DNA from: an uncultured Flavobacteriales bacterium | Lineage (GTDB): Bacteria; Bacteroidota; Bacteroidia; Flavobacteriales_D; Crocinitomicaceae | NCBI GenBank assembly: GCA_903935095.1 | Contig: CAIZQH010000003.1 | Location: 62,001-126,000 of the forward strand | Reading direction: 5' to 3' | DNA length: 64,000 nucleotides | Part shown: positions 8,294 to 17,576 of the stretch, one piece after another | Numbering within the stretch: position 1 is the stretch's first letter | Layout of the letters: every line of letters begins with the position of its first letter | Translations under genes and position numbers: made by a program | Notes under the pieces: generated by a model | What the model was told of the DNA's origin: nothing | Database searches by the model: none | The model's input: the letters and a program-made list of their open reading frames with translations, nothing else

Positions 8294-8530
8294 TTAAATG
8301 GAAAGATCGGAACCAAAATTAGCATATTGCGACTCAAGAATTTGGTCTTCGGCTAACGTTTTTTGGTTAGACATGAAATAAAATAAGTTAAAAAGGATCA
8401 ATAAAGTAGTAATGATGCTAATGGTCAACGAACGGTTTTTCATTTTTTGTGCATAAACCGGACTCTTCAAGAGTTTTTCATGAAGTGAAGTGCTGACTTC
8501 CAAGGAATGTATTGATGGCTTGTTGTTCAT
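8294..8530 (-). CDS. Small single-pass membrane protein downstream of ECF sigma factor
   Basis: This 78-residue protein has a cytoplasmic N-terminus of about 33 residues, one transmembrane helix (about 34-53, 'SIITTLLILFNLFYFM') and a short outer tail. Its position directly after a sigma-factor gene, its size and its topology suggest an anti-sigma or sigma-tethering role, but no known anti-sigma motif (such as a zinc-binding HxxxCxxC) is present. The gap to the sigma gene (48 bp) contains a copy of the TTAACATCTAAG motif. I do not recognise a family. Confidence 0.55.
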   Translation of the reverse strand: MNNKPSIHSLEVSTSLHEKLLKSPVYAQKMKNRSLTISIITTLLILFNLFYFMSNQKTLAEDQILESQYANFGSDLSI

Positions 8531-8546
8531 ATGTGTTGTTGTAAAG

Positions 8547-8560
8547 ACTTAGATGTTAAC
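8547..8560 (-). promoter_or_regulatory. Recurring motif TTAACATCTAAG upstream of the small membrane protein
   Basis: The minus-strand sequence GTTAACATCTAAGT lies 17 bp before the ATG. It is related to the copies at 6149-6164 and 9155-9164. A role as an ECF promoter element is inferred only from repetition within one operon. Confidence 0.35.
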
Positions 8561-8578
8561 TATTTGTGTTACTTGTGA

Positions 8579-9148
8579 TTATATCCAATTTTTTTGAATT
8601 GGATCCTTTAATTGCTTTATTAATTGCTGTTTGGCTCGAAAGATCAGTGATTCCACGGCCGAAAGGGATAGGTTCATGCTTTCGCTGATTTCCTTATAAC
8701 TAAACTCGTCAAAGTGGTGTAGGGAATAAGCGGCTCTTTGATTTTCAGAAAGTTGTTGTACCGCTAGAAAAAATGCTTTGGACCGTTCCCGTTCCATCAG
8801 CACTTGCTCTGGATTGAGTTGGGACTTGTTTTCTACGCCTAGGAATGATTCATCAATGGGAACCTTAATTCCAAAACGTTTTTTTCGTTTCGCATGCCGC
8901 ATGTATTCTAGGCATTTGTTCATGGTAATGCGATGAATCCATGTCGATAGTTGTGACTCCCCTTTAAACAAGTGTTTTGATTGATAAATGGCAATAAAGA
9001 CATCTTGTGTGGCATCTTCTGCTTCCTCTCGGTTATGAAGGAGGTGCCAACACATGTTGAGGACTTTTTTTTCATAGAGATCTACGAGCTGCTCGAAAGC
9101 TAGAATGTTTCCACTTTGAAACGCGTTGATATCAATTTCTTTAGACAC
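8579..9148 (-). CDS. ECF-type RNA polymerase sigma factor
   Basis: This 189-residue sigma factor has region 2 at about residues 20-85 ('EEAEDATQDVFIAIYQ' followed by 'LSTWIHRITMNKCLEYMR') and region 4 at about 138-176 ('YKEISESMNLSLSAVESLIFRAKQQL', a helix-turn-helix). There is no region 1 or 3, as expected for extracytoplasmic-function sigmas. The start codon is GTG at 9148; upstream in-frame alternatives are absent, and the nearby ATGs read in another frame. It heads the metal-related operon (small membrane protein, Spy-like, MbnP, MbnH, YHYH) and probably directs that operon's transcription, possibly including its own. Confidence 0.92.
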   Translation of the reverse strand: MSKEIDINAFQSGNILAFEQLVDLYEKKVLNMCWHLLHNREEAEDATQDVFIAIYQSKHLFKGESQLSTWIHRITMNKCLEYMRHAKRKKRFGIKVPIDESFLGVENKSQLNPEQVLMERERSKAFFLAVQQLSENQRAAYSLHHFDEFSYKEISESMNLSLSAVESLIFRAKQQLIKQLKDPIQKNWI

Positions 9149-9154
9149 AGTTTA

Positions 9155-9164
9155 GCTTAGATGT
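9155..9164 (-). promoter_or_regulatory. Recurring motif upstream of the ECF sigma gene
   Basis: On the minus strand ACATCTAAGC precedes the GTG start by about 7 bp. It shares ACATCTAA with the two downstream copies. It would suit an autoregulated ECF promoter, though a core promoter so close to the start codon would give a very short leader. Confidence 0.3.
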
Positions 9165-9188
9165 CATATGCATGAAATACTTGTCCGC

Positions 9189-9638
9189 TCATTCAAAGAA
9201 CATTCGTCCATTTAACCACTCAGGATCTAAAATTGCCTGTTGCTTTTCATAAAAGCGAATGGCTGGCTCATTCCATGCGAGTACTTGCCAATCCATTCGT
9301 TTCACGTTTGAACGTTTTGCAACGAGAAGAATTTCGTCAAATAACAACTGTCCGATGCCAAGTTTTCTTTTTTCCTCTTTCACGTAGAAGTCCTCTAGGT
9401 ATAGACAAGCTCCTTTCCAAGTAGAGTAGGAGGTATAGTACAATGCAAAGCCCACAATTTCGGAATCGAGCTCAGCAACAATAGCTTCACAAAGGTGATC
9501 GTCGAATAAATCAATGGACAATTGCTCAGCGGTATTCGTGACCTGTTCAGGTGCTTTTTCGTAAAGTGCAAGTTCTTGAATCAGCGCGAAAATGGCTGAT
9601 ACATCTGTTCGTTGCGCATTTCGAATAATTGGACTCAT
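9189..9638 (-). CDS. GNAT-family N-acetyltransferase (SSAT/diamine acetyltransferase-like)
   Basis: This 149-residue protein has the GNAT acetyl-CoA fold. Motif A is 'EEKRKLGIGQLLFDEI' (about residues 92-107), preceded by 'YLEDFYV' and followed by 'AIRFYEKQQA'. The 'ELALYEKAPEQV' and 'DWQVLAWNEPAI' segments are typical of the spermidine/spermine and thialysine acetyltransferase subgroup, so a small amine is the likely acceptor; this is inference. Its ATG shares one base with the TAA of sprA (TAATG), suggesting coupled translation. Confidence 0.85.
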   Translation of the reverse strand: MSPIIRNAQRTDVSAIFALIQELALYEKAPEQVTNTAEQLSIDLFDDHLCEAIVAELDSEIVGFALYYTSYSTWKGACLYLEDFYVKEEKRKLGIGQLLFDEILLVAKRSNVKRMDWQVLAWNEPAIRFYEKQQAILDPEWLNGRMFFE

Positions 9639-12600
9639 TATTTCAATCCGTTCAAATCAAAACGCAAGGTAATACCCGTTTTCAAGTTCCCAGTCGGATA
9701 ACTGATGAATACTTTCGGGGTATTGATAAATTGCTCATAATAGAAGATCGCGCTTAAGTGATCCGATAATTTATAGTTTGCATCCAATTTAAAACTGACT
9801 GTTGTTTGTCCAGCAGTAGCTTGATTGGTATTCTCTACGACCTTACGAATTACCGTGGAGTTATCACGGAAAGAGAAATTGATGTTAATCAATAAATCAC
9901 TTGGTTTCAAACTACGCACTGGGAGTTTTAATTTTGGGATATTGATCACTGTTCCAACAACAATTTCTTTTCCAAGAACTTCGGTTATTTGATTGTTGTT
10001 CAAAGAGAGCGTTGTTTGGCGGTCTTTCTTGTATTCAAAGTTGGTGGTGATGTTTTTACCTAAAATATTCCAAGTCGCCAACATTCCGATGAGTGGAGAA
10101 AAGCGTTCAGAAATGGTGATGTTTTGAACCTGCATTCCAGCTATGTAATTATTATTAATGTCTAATGCTGTTGCTTGTCCATTGGCATCCGTCACTGCAT
10201 TTAAATTCGTTTGCATGCCATTTACACTCACGGAAGAAGCATACCCATGATTCAATTTAAAGGATTTTACGACATCTTTCGCAAAGGCAAATTTGGAAAG
10301 GCCATTGTAATTTATGGTCCAATTAGGAAGCGGAAGATTGGATAATGGATTAATGGATTTACTTGTCACACTGGTGTTTGTGTAAGCGGATAAGAATGCG
10401 CCCATTACGACTTCTTGCTGAGAGCCCGAATAACCACTGTAATAACCGTTCGGCAATAAAGTTGAATTTGAATTTTGTGCACCCAGTAACTGTGAAACCT
10501 GTGTTCGGTTATTCAACATGGTTGAGAATACGGAGGAGGAGAAATCTTTGCCTTCTTTGATAAATGCGGAGCCCCAAGTCACCGTGGTATAAGTAAGGGT
10601 GCTTGTTACAAATTTACTTTGACTTTCAAATGCACTTGTCAGAGAATTCCATCGGTAGAATTCACCTGAATTTGTACTGTAATTTCTACTAAGATTCAAG
10701 TTGACATTAAAATCTTTGAACGGTTCCAATGTAGCTTTCATTTGGAGATTTGCTGTATGCGTTGTCGTAAATTGTTTATTCAAGTTTTCATTTTGAACAA
10801 GCCAATTGTTGTCACGAGCAAGTGTGCTTACATTGTATCCGTTGCTTCTGCCTAGGACGTCATACCCTTGTTTACCGAAAACAAATCCTGACATACCCAG
10901 GCTGTTTCCGTTCATTCCAAGGATACTCGATTCTTGACTGTATCCCGGCAACATGGTTCCATCAGTCAGTGCGTATGTCCCAGAAACGTTGCGCACACTC
11001 ATGATTAAGCGTGCGACAAATCCACCCAATGGATTCACCTTTTCTTTTTCCTTGTCTTTAATTTCTTGTAGACGAAGTTGTTTTTTGTCGAATCGTTTTT
11101 TCTGTCTTTCATATTTTTTCAATTCCTTCGCCGTCATTTCTTCAATGGGCTTCTCAGGTTTGAACTCAGGAAGTTTGGTTGGACCTGCTTTTGGTTTAGC
11201 AGCACTGCCGCCTTCTGCATCATTCCCAACCTTCCCATTAACATTGGATTTCATTCCTTTGCCATCGGAAAGCACCCGTTTGAAATAAGGTACTTTGTTG
11301 TAGAGTGTCACAAAGTTTCCTTGCATGGTCATGTTGATGGTGCGGTTATTTTGTACCGTATTTCCAAATGGTGCTTGTCCGAGAGGTGCACGTTGCCAGT
11401 TAAAGGTTCCAGAATATTTGGTGTTCGCGGTAATCCAACTCGTCAATGGGAATTTATCCAACGGAATATTATAACTAATGCTGTAGTTATGTGAGTACTC
11501 CATCGTACGACCAAAGGTATTGATTTGTGAGCGAATGGTATCCATGAATTCACGGTATCCCTCTGGATTCGTTACACGGTCAACGCCTTTATTTCCTTCA
11601 ACGAAAATCGATTTATTGGCCGCGCTAAATGTCGTTTTTAAATTCTTCGTCAAATCATACCCAATTTGATAATTTCTGTTCCAATCAAAACGTTTTAGAT
11701 AGATTGGGTCAAACTGATACGTTGGCACGATGATGTTTCTAATTTGTCGTTCGTTATAGATTCTTGAATAATCATTGGTGAATGTCATACTCTTAGGCAG
11801 CAAGAAAAGGTTAAAGTCTTTAATGAATTTCAACCACGGTGATTTTTGAACCGGTTTCCATTTTTTAAATGGTTCAATGGCTTTTCCAGCGAAGGTGTAA
11901 TTGTAGTTTAATGCTCCAGTCCACGTTTTCGTTCGGTCCGCAGTAATATTGAAATCGCGTTTTAAATTTTCTGCAAACGCGTAGGTCGCTGACCAATTGG
12001 AGATGCTCCAGAATTGTGCTTTTGTTCCAGCTTTCGCTTCTTTTCTGACATTGGTAAAGTTAAACGATCGACGTTCTGTGAAGTCTTGTCCTAATTTTGC
12101 GCGTTCTTTACGCGTTGCGAGATCATAACTAGATAATTTGATGTCAGGATTGAACGGATCATATTCCGGATTAATCACGCCCAAGGAATACCCATAGAAG
12201 AAAGGAAGGGAAACACGCGCTTGTTTACCAAAGAATTGTCCGAGTTGAACGGTTGAATTCATATCGAATCCAATTTTTTGATTTCGTTGACGGTCTTGAA
12301 CCCTGCTATCGACACTTCCCCAGTTAATTCCGGAATAGTTTCCAGAGGCTGAAATATTGGCAAAGTCTGCTAATTGCATTTGCATTTGTCCAATTGCGGC
12401 ATCACCACCATCGCTCACAAAGTCGGTTAAACGCAGTTCATTGACCCAAACATTGACACACTCAGCATCTCCTGCATCTGGTTGCCAGATATTGTCAGGA
12501 TCTGTCTTCAATGGATTACGAACACCAATCATGATGGTACGCATTCCTTGTAAATTTGGACTACCCTTTACCTTTAATCGACGTTGTGGATTTTGTGGGT

Positions 12601-15600
12601 CCACAATTTCATATTCATTGATGTAAGAAACACCAGGTGCTCCTTGCTCCACTTTTTTATTTCGCTCTGTCTTCAGATTGAGCAAGTCATCGAATATGAT
12701 TTCGATGTTATTCGCTTCGGGCCAAATGGACTCTGGATTTGAAGTGCCCCAATCGGTCACTTTCATGGGAAGTTCGTATTCGTAGTAGTTTTCAACGTAA
12801 TCTGTCCCGAGTCGAACAAACACCGATAATTCGTTGTCCTTTAATTGATTTTGCACCACGGATTCCGCATGGACAAACATCTTCAATTTTTTGTACGTGC
12901 GCACATCGAATTGTACGTTACGATAAGCTGCTCTCGCATCACCGTCTTGCAGGTTACACACTTCCAACACCAATGATTGTTCGTTCATTTGACGCTGGTA
13001 CACTTGTGATGGATCAATTTCACGGGTAATTCCAGGAGGAATCACATAATTGATGGGTTGACGTTGACCATTTTCTTCAATGTTCAATGCCGCAATGTTA
13101 AAGGTCGTTAAGTTTGGATCTGTTTGAACACTTAATCCGGGTTGCGTCAGGTCCTGTGTGTATCTTCTCCATTCTCCACGAATCAATTCCAATCGTGCAA
13201 AGCGTAAAATGACCTCTTCATCAAAGTTTTTCAAGTACATACGCATGAATCGAATCGAGCGGAAGTCTTGGATGCCATTTATGCGTTTTTCAAAATCTTT
13301 CACAGGTACTTTAAATTGGTACCATGTCTCCGTTTTTGTTCCGCTTTGGTAGATTTGTTTGTTGGTAATGTAATTAGACCCAACTTGTTGTAAATCGTTC
13401 GGCCGCATACTTACACGGTATTGGAAATAACTTTCATTTTCCGCTAAGTTATTATCTTGATTGATGTCTTCGTTGTCAGGCTGATTACTCGCTTGAGTTG
13501 GATATCCCGCTTGATTTGCTGTATCAGACATTTCGGAAGTAGGAGAATTACCTTCCATGCCATTGTAGCGCTTGTAGCGTTTTAGAATGTTTAATTGCTG
13601 GTTGTCATAATTGTCATCTAAATAGTAGGTGTAATCATCAGTCGATGGATCCGAAATCATTCGCGCTTTCGTTGCTGAATTCAGGGTTGAATTATTCTGT
13701 ACCCAGTTCACATACGCTTGATGAGCGGTTAATTCTTCATCATCTTTCCAACCATCTATCCCGACATCTTGATTTTGACGAGCGGCAGGATCGTTGTCAA
13801 AGGCGTTTACGACGATTTGTTGTGTAGAGATGCGTGACCAGGCCGTTGTATCCATATTGTCACTTAATGGAACACTCGTTGATGATGGAAGTCCATTTTC
13901 AAAACTTTTTCGCGAATCAGGAAGTACATCTTCCGAAATATTCCCTAAGTTGAAGTACAGGTCACCACCTGTATGGAAGGTATTTGGATTTTCATTTTCG
14001 GCATCTTCATTGAATGGATCTAGCACCCAGAATTGAATGAATTCAATGTTGGCGACTTCAAAGTCATTGGTGGTCAATCCACGCATAATTCCACCCCAGC
14101 GATTTTCTGGATTGATGAATCGACCGAGGGAATCTATCGTATTCGTTGTATCGAAATTGTACATTCCCCTTTCGGTTGGATAGTAAGCGAGTTCGAGTAG
14201 CGGAATATTTTGAATGGAACCATATTGTTGTTGCAGGTTCGGGAAGATGTCCACTTGGTTTACCAAACGCATTCGACTATCTGTTAGCATAGCCGGATTT
14301 TGCTTGATGTGTTGTGGTGTGAGTGAACTGCTTTGATAGAAAACGGGATCAATCGTATACCAAACGGCTTTTGCTCGCTTGAATCCAGCGGAAAGATTCT
14401 TTGTACTTGCTTCTGGAAATAAATCTGGTTGTCCCTGAGGAATGGAAGCCATTTTCCATGCAGAGAATTGTCTCAAATCGATGGCACTTTGACTTGCCTC
14501 AAAGTCATCAATGTAGGAAGTCCCTTCTTTATTGATTGCCTTGGGTTGACCAGGAATTAAATGCGCGTATTCACCTGTTAAGGAAAGTGTGGACATTTGA
14601 TTCGTCGAAATGACTGGGAGTAAGTCTACCAATTTAGTCAGAAGCGGAACATTGGTTCGTAGCGAGAAATCTGCACCAAGCACTGAATTTTTGAAAGGTT
14701 CATTACCGAAGTCAACTTTGTTTGTTACTGGTCTTTCCAACATTCGGACATACGTGGCGCCAAATTTAATATTCTCATTGATGCGATACTGATAGTGTCC
14801 ACCCATCATGGAACGTGCTTGAAAACCGAATACAGAATTACTTTCAATGGATATTTTAATCGGTGTATTAGATTCTAGAATACCTGTGTTTAAGATTTTT
14901 ACTCGGCTAAAAGCGTAATCAACGGTGTAATCTGTTCCTTCTATTAGCCTTATTCCCCCTGCAGTTACCACAACAGCCCCTTGTGGGATATTCATTTGAT
15001 TGAGTGGAATCTCTGAGCTAATCGACGATTGGAATTCCCCTTTGAAAACGAAGCGATTTTTACTAGGAATTTGTTGTGCTGCTGTTTTGGTAGAGTCATA
15101 TAACTCCGTGTATGAAATTTTATTGACGTTTATTTCAGGAACGCCTGCATCAATTAACTTTTTTGCTAAGGTTTTTCCAAAAGGCTCCACAGTACTAAAG
15201 AAAATACGTCCGTTCTTCTTGTTGATGGTTCCTCCGTTGTCAATTTTATTTCCGACAACATTGAATGGCGCAAAGTCAAAAACACCATCCGAAAAAGGTT
15301 GGTTATTTTGATTGATTTTATCCATGTCCAACAAGGTAACAATCTGCTTTTTGTCTACGCCAGGGAAAGGCATAAAGGGCTGTAAAACCGAGGTTGCTTG
15401 GTTGTTGTAATACACATCGATTTTAAATCCAAGTTGATCCACTTGATACGCACCAATGGAGTATACGTTTTTCATCATCAAGTCCCAAATCTTGTTTTTT
15501 GGATTGGTGATGGTTGGTTTGATCAATTTTAAGATGAGCGCTTGTTGTCCGCTAGCACCATCCGTTGAAAACTCCCCAACTTGGAAGGTTTCTCCTCGAT

Positions 15601-16990
15601 AAGTGTATTCGTAGGAAACGGCCAATACTTCATCATTGTTTAGGGCATTGTTCAGGGAGATATACCCCAGTAAAGCATTATAGGTAAATTCAGCTTCCGT
15701 TAATTTGCGTGCATTTTCTACTTTTTCGTAGTCAATGGCTTGTTGGAAGGGTCCAGGTGAATTTACTTGTGTTGCAAGTGCGGTTGTCGAGTTGACGAAG
15801 CTACGAATCATCGGTTGATTCGCTGCCCAATCATAAAGTCCATTCGCTTGATTATCTGGAATTTCGGTTCCAGCATAGGAACCAGGATTCCCTTGGCAAT
15901 TGATTGGCAATGCTTCACCTAAATCAGAGAAGGCAACAATATTTCGGGTATTCTCCGTATTACTGGTTCGATTGGTTACCCAAACTTCTATTCGTGTGAT
16001 AAACATGGTAGAATTGACCATCGGCAACGTGGACATCGCTGTGTCGTAATGTTGTTGGTGGTATAGATTCAAGAAATAGTGTCTGTTTGCTTCGTAATTG
16101 TCCGCAGAGATTTCAAATTTCTGGATTTGGGCCTTCCCAGAAACGTTTATTTCGGTTTTTTTACCTTTCGATGCAGCAGCGATTAAGTCGAACGTTGATC
16201 GTCCAAATTTCAACTGTGTCTTCACTCCAAACAATGTCTGTGATCCTTGAATGAGCGTTGTTGGAAGCGTTAAAGAGACATTTCCTAATGCGATTTTCTG
16301 GATGATTTCATCCTCTTTCCCTGTATGCTCAATTTTTGAAATGTTCTCGAAGTCAAAATTTGCGGCGGTGTTATACTTCATATTCAACTTCATCTTGGTC
16401 CCGATTTGACCGGTGATGTCCATGTTGATGTTTTGATTGAAGTCAAAACGCGTAATATTCCGTTGCCTTTGAGGCAATAGGGGATTATCTACCCGTGAAT
16501 GATTTAGACCGAGTGATAATTCTAAATTTCCCCCTGGAATAATTTTTATTTCATCAGAACCGAAAATGTTTGAAAACGCTTTGCTTCCAATTTTAATCGG
16601 TAATTCGAAGGCGCGATTTTCTGCCGTTTGTTCTTCGATTATTTCTTGCCAATCCATTTTTTGAGACTTTTTCTCGTTGTAGTCGAGGTAGTCTTCGAGG
16701 CTCATTTTCGAAGGATTACGATAATACAATCCGCTTTTCCCTAGTGTTTCTTTAAACACGTATTGACCTGTTTCCGGGTCAAAAACAATGGTTTGCTGCA
16801 TGGATGTGGGATCTCCTAAGTCAAAACTTTGCGGTAAGTTCTGATAGGGATTCATGGGGTTGAAAATCGGAAAAGGAAGATTAATTCCATTTTGTGCTTG
16901 AATATTTCCAACGTACAGGAGGACAAACAAAGCAATGTACCTTGCTTTATAGGATATTCCCCCCGAATGGTTGCGTATCAATTTATGCAC
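9638..16990 (-). CDS. sprA: SprA, type IX secretion translocon / gliding motility protein
   Basis: At 2,450 residues this is the full length expected of SprA, the 36-strand outer-membrane barrel through which T9SS cargo leaves the periplasm in Bacteroidota. The protein has a signal peptide (about 1-33) and an N-terminal part with 'YNEKKSQKMDWQEIIEEQTAENRAFELPIKIG'. It then has very many alternating strands with repeated internal phrases, a charged Lys/Glu coiled segment near residue 1,970 ('KELKKYERQKKRFDKKQLRLQE') and a closing barrel strand ('TGITLRFDLNGLK'). It serves the two sorting-domain proteins in this window. It follows ruvA by 10 bp and is coupled to the GNAT gene. Confidence 0.97.
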   Translation of the reverse strand: MHKLIRNHSGGISYKARYIALFVLLYVGNIQAQNGINLPFPIFNPMNPYQNLPQSFDLGDPTSMQQTIVFDPETGQYVFKETLGKSGLYYRNPSKMSLEDYLDYNEKKSQKMDWQEIIEEQTAENRAFELPIKIGSKAFSNIFGSDEIKIIPGGNLELSLGLNHSRVDNPLLPQRQRNITRFDFNQNINMDITGQIGTKMKLNMKYNTAANFDFENISKIEHTGKEDEIIQKIALGNVSLTLPTTLIQGSQTLFGVKTQLKFGRSTFDLIAAASKGKKTEINVSGKAQIQKFEISADNYEANRHYFLNLYHQQHYDTAMSTLPMVNSTMFITRIEVWVTNRTSNTENTRNIVAFSDLGEALPINCQGNPGSYAGTEIPDNQANGLYDWAANQPMIRSFVNSTTALATQVNSPGPFQQAIDYEKVENARKLTEAEFTYNALLGYISLNNALNNDEVLAVSYEYTYRGETFQVGEFSTDGASGQQALILKLIKPTITNPKNKIWDLMMKNVYSIGAYQVDQLGFKIDVYYNNQATSVLQPFMPFPGVDKKQIVTLLDMDKINQNNQPFSDGVFDFAPFNVVGNKIDNGGTINKKNGRIFFSTVEPFGKTLAKKLIDAGVPEINVNKISYTELYDSTKTAAQQIPSKNRFVFKGEFQSSISSEIPLNQMNIPQGAVVVTAGGIRLIEGTDYTVDYAFSRVKILNTGILESNTPIKISIESNSVFGFQARSMMGGHYQYRINENIKFGATYVRMLERPVTNKVDFGNEPFKNSVLGADFSLRTNVPLLTKLVDLLPVISTNQMSTLSLTGEYAHLIPGQPKAINKEGTSYIDDFEASQSAIDLRQFSAWKMASIPQGQPDLFPEASTKNLSAGFKRAKAVWYTIDPVFYQSSSLTPQHIKQNPAMLTDSRMRLVNQVDIFPNLQQQYGSIQNIPLLELAYYPTERGMYNFDTTNTIDSLGRFINPENRWGGIMRGLTTNDFEVANIEFIQFWVLDPFNEDAENENPNTFHTGGDLYFNLGNISEDVLPDSRKSFENGLPSSTSVPLSDNMDTTAWSRISTQQIVVNAFDNDPAARQNQDVGIDGWKDDEELTAHQAYVNWVQNNSTLNSATKARMISDPSTDDYTYYLDDNYDNQQLNILKRYKRYNGMEGNSPTSEMSDTANQAGYPTQASNQPDNEDINQDNNLAENESYFQYRVSMRPNDLQQVGSNYITNKQIYQSGTKTETWYQFKVPVKDFEKRINGIQDFRSIRFMRMYLKNFDEEVILRFARLELIRGEWRRYTQDLTQPGLSVQTDPNLTTFNIAALNIEENGQRQPINYVIPPGITREIDPSQVYQRQMNEQSLVLEVCNLQDGDARAAYRNVQFDVRTYKKLKMFVHAESVVQNQLKDNELSVFVRLGTDYVENYYEYELPMKVTDWGTSNPESIWPEANNIEIIFDDLLNLKTERNKKVEQGAPGVSYINEYEIVDPQNPQRRLKVKGSPNLQGMRTIMIGVRNPLKTDPDNIWQPDAGDAECVNVWVNELRLTDFVSDGGDAAIGQMQMQLADFANISASGNYSGINWGSVDSRVQDRQRNQKIGFDMNSTVQLGQFFGKQARVSLPFFYGYSLGVINPEYDPFNPDIKLSSYDLATRKERAKLGQDFTERRSFNFTNVRKEAKAGTKAQFWSISNWSATYAFAENLKRDFNITADRTKTWTGALNYNYTFAGKAIEPFKKWKPVQKSPWLKFIKDFNLFLLPKSMTFTNDYSRIYNERQIRNIIVPTYQFDPIYLKRFDWNRNYQIGYDLTKNLKTTFSAANKSIFVEGNKGVDRVTNPEGYREFMDTIRSQINTFGRTMEYSHNYSISYNIPLDKFPLTSWITANTKYSGTFNWQRAPLGQAPFGNTVQNNRTINMTMQGNFVTLYNKVPYFKRVLSDGKGMKSNVNGKVGNDAEGGSAAKPKAGPTKLPEFKPEKPIEEMTAKELKKYERQKKRFDKKQLRLQEIKDKEKEKVNPLGGFVARLIMSVRNVSGTYALTDGTMLPGYSQESSILGMNGNSLGMSGFVFGKQGYDVLGRSNGYNVSTLARDNNWLVQNENLNKQFTTTHTANLQMKATLEPFKDFNVNLNLSRNYSTNSGEFYRWNSLTSAFESQSKFVTSTLTYTTVTWGSAFIKEGKDFSSSVFSTMLNNRTQVSQLLGAQNSNSTLLPNGYYSGYSGSQQEVVMGAFLSAYTNTSVTSKSINPLSNLPLPNWTINYNGLSKFAFAKDVVKSFKLNHGYASSVSVNGMQTNLNAVTDANGQATALDINNNYIAGMQVQNITISERFSPLIGMLATWNILGKNITTNFEYKKDRQTTLSLNNNQITEVLGKEIVVGTVINIPKLKLPVRSLKPSDLLININFSFRDNSTVIRKVVENTNQATAGQTTVSFKLDANYKLSDHLSAIFYYEQFINTPKVFISYPTGNLKTGITLRFDLNGLK

Positions 16991-17000
16991 TTTTATTCCG

Positions 17001-17576
17001 TTATAAATTCCTTAATGCGTCTTTAATGAGTTCTTCCACGCTTTGATTTCCGGTATCGATTTTATCCAATACCTTCTCTGCGGATTTCTTATCGAATCCG
17101 AGGGATACCAATGCATTTAACGCATCAAAACGATTTCTATTGTTTGAATTGAAAATATTTTCTGAAGAAAGTTCCATTTTGGACACTTTACTTTTCAAAT
17201 CAATGATGACACGTTGCGCCGTTTTTGTTCCAATCCCTTTGATTTTTTGAATGGTAGTCACATCTTCTGTAAGAATGGCTTGGGCAATTTCGTCTGGCAC
17301 CAAGGATGAAAGCATAATCATGGCTGTATTTGGACCAATTCCCGAAACACTGATCAAATGGTTAAACATTTCACGTTCTTCCTTATTCGCAAATCCATAG
17401 AGAATGTGTGCATCTTCTCGAACAATCAACTTCGTAAATACCTGAACAGCTTCATCACTCCCTAATTGTGAGAAGGTATTCAATGAAATTTTCACTTCAT
17501 AACCAACTCCGCCGCACTCGATGAGCAGGTCTGTAGGATTTTTCTCAATTAAGCGTCCATTTAGTCTTCCGATCAT
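17001..17576 (-). CDS. ruvA: Holliday junction branch migration protein RuvA
   Basis: RuvA tetramers bind four-way DNA junctions and load the RuvB helicase during recombinational repair. This 191-residue protein shows the N-terminal OB-fold ('MIGRLNGRLIEKNPTDLLIE'), tandem helix-hairpin-helix motifs ('VSGIGPNTAM', 'IKGIGTKTAQRVI') and the C-terminal RuvB-binding three-helix domain ('DALNALVSLGF', about 150-191). Its ATG overlaps the TGA of maeB (ATGA), and sprA begins 10 bp after its stop. The three genes therefore form one transcription unit. Confidence 0.97.
   Translation of the reverse strand: MIGRLNGRLIEKNPTDLLIECGGVGYEVKISLNTFSQLGSDEAVQVFTKLIVREDAHILYGFANKEEREMFNHLISVSGIGPNTAMIMLSSLVPDEIAQAILTEDVTTIQKIKGIGTKTAQRVIIDLKSKVSKMELSSENIFNSNNRNRFDALNALVSLGFDKKSAEKVLDKIDTGNQSVEELIKDALRNL

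Noticed and set aside
9638-16990. Antisense plus-strand frames inside sprA (for example 11,078-11,494)
   Set aside because: They are shadows of a strongly conserved gene, with no independent start signals or recognisable products.
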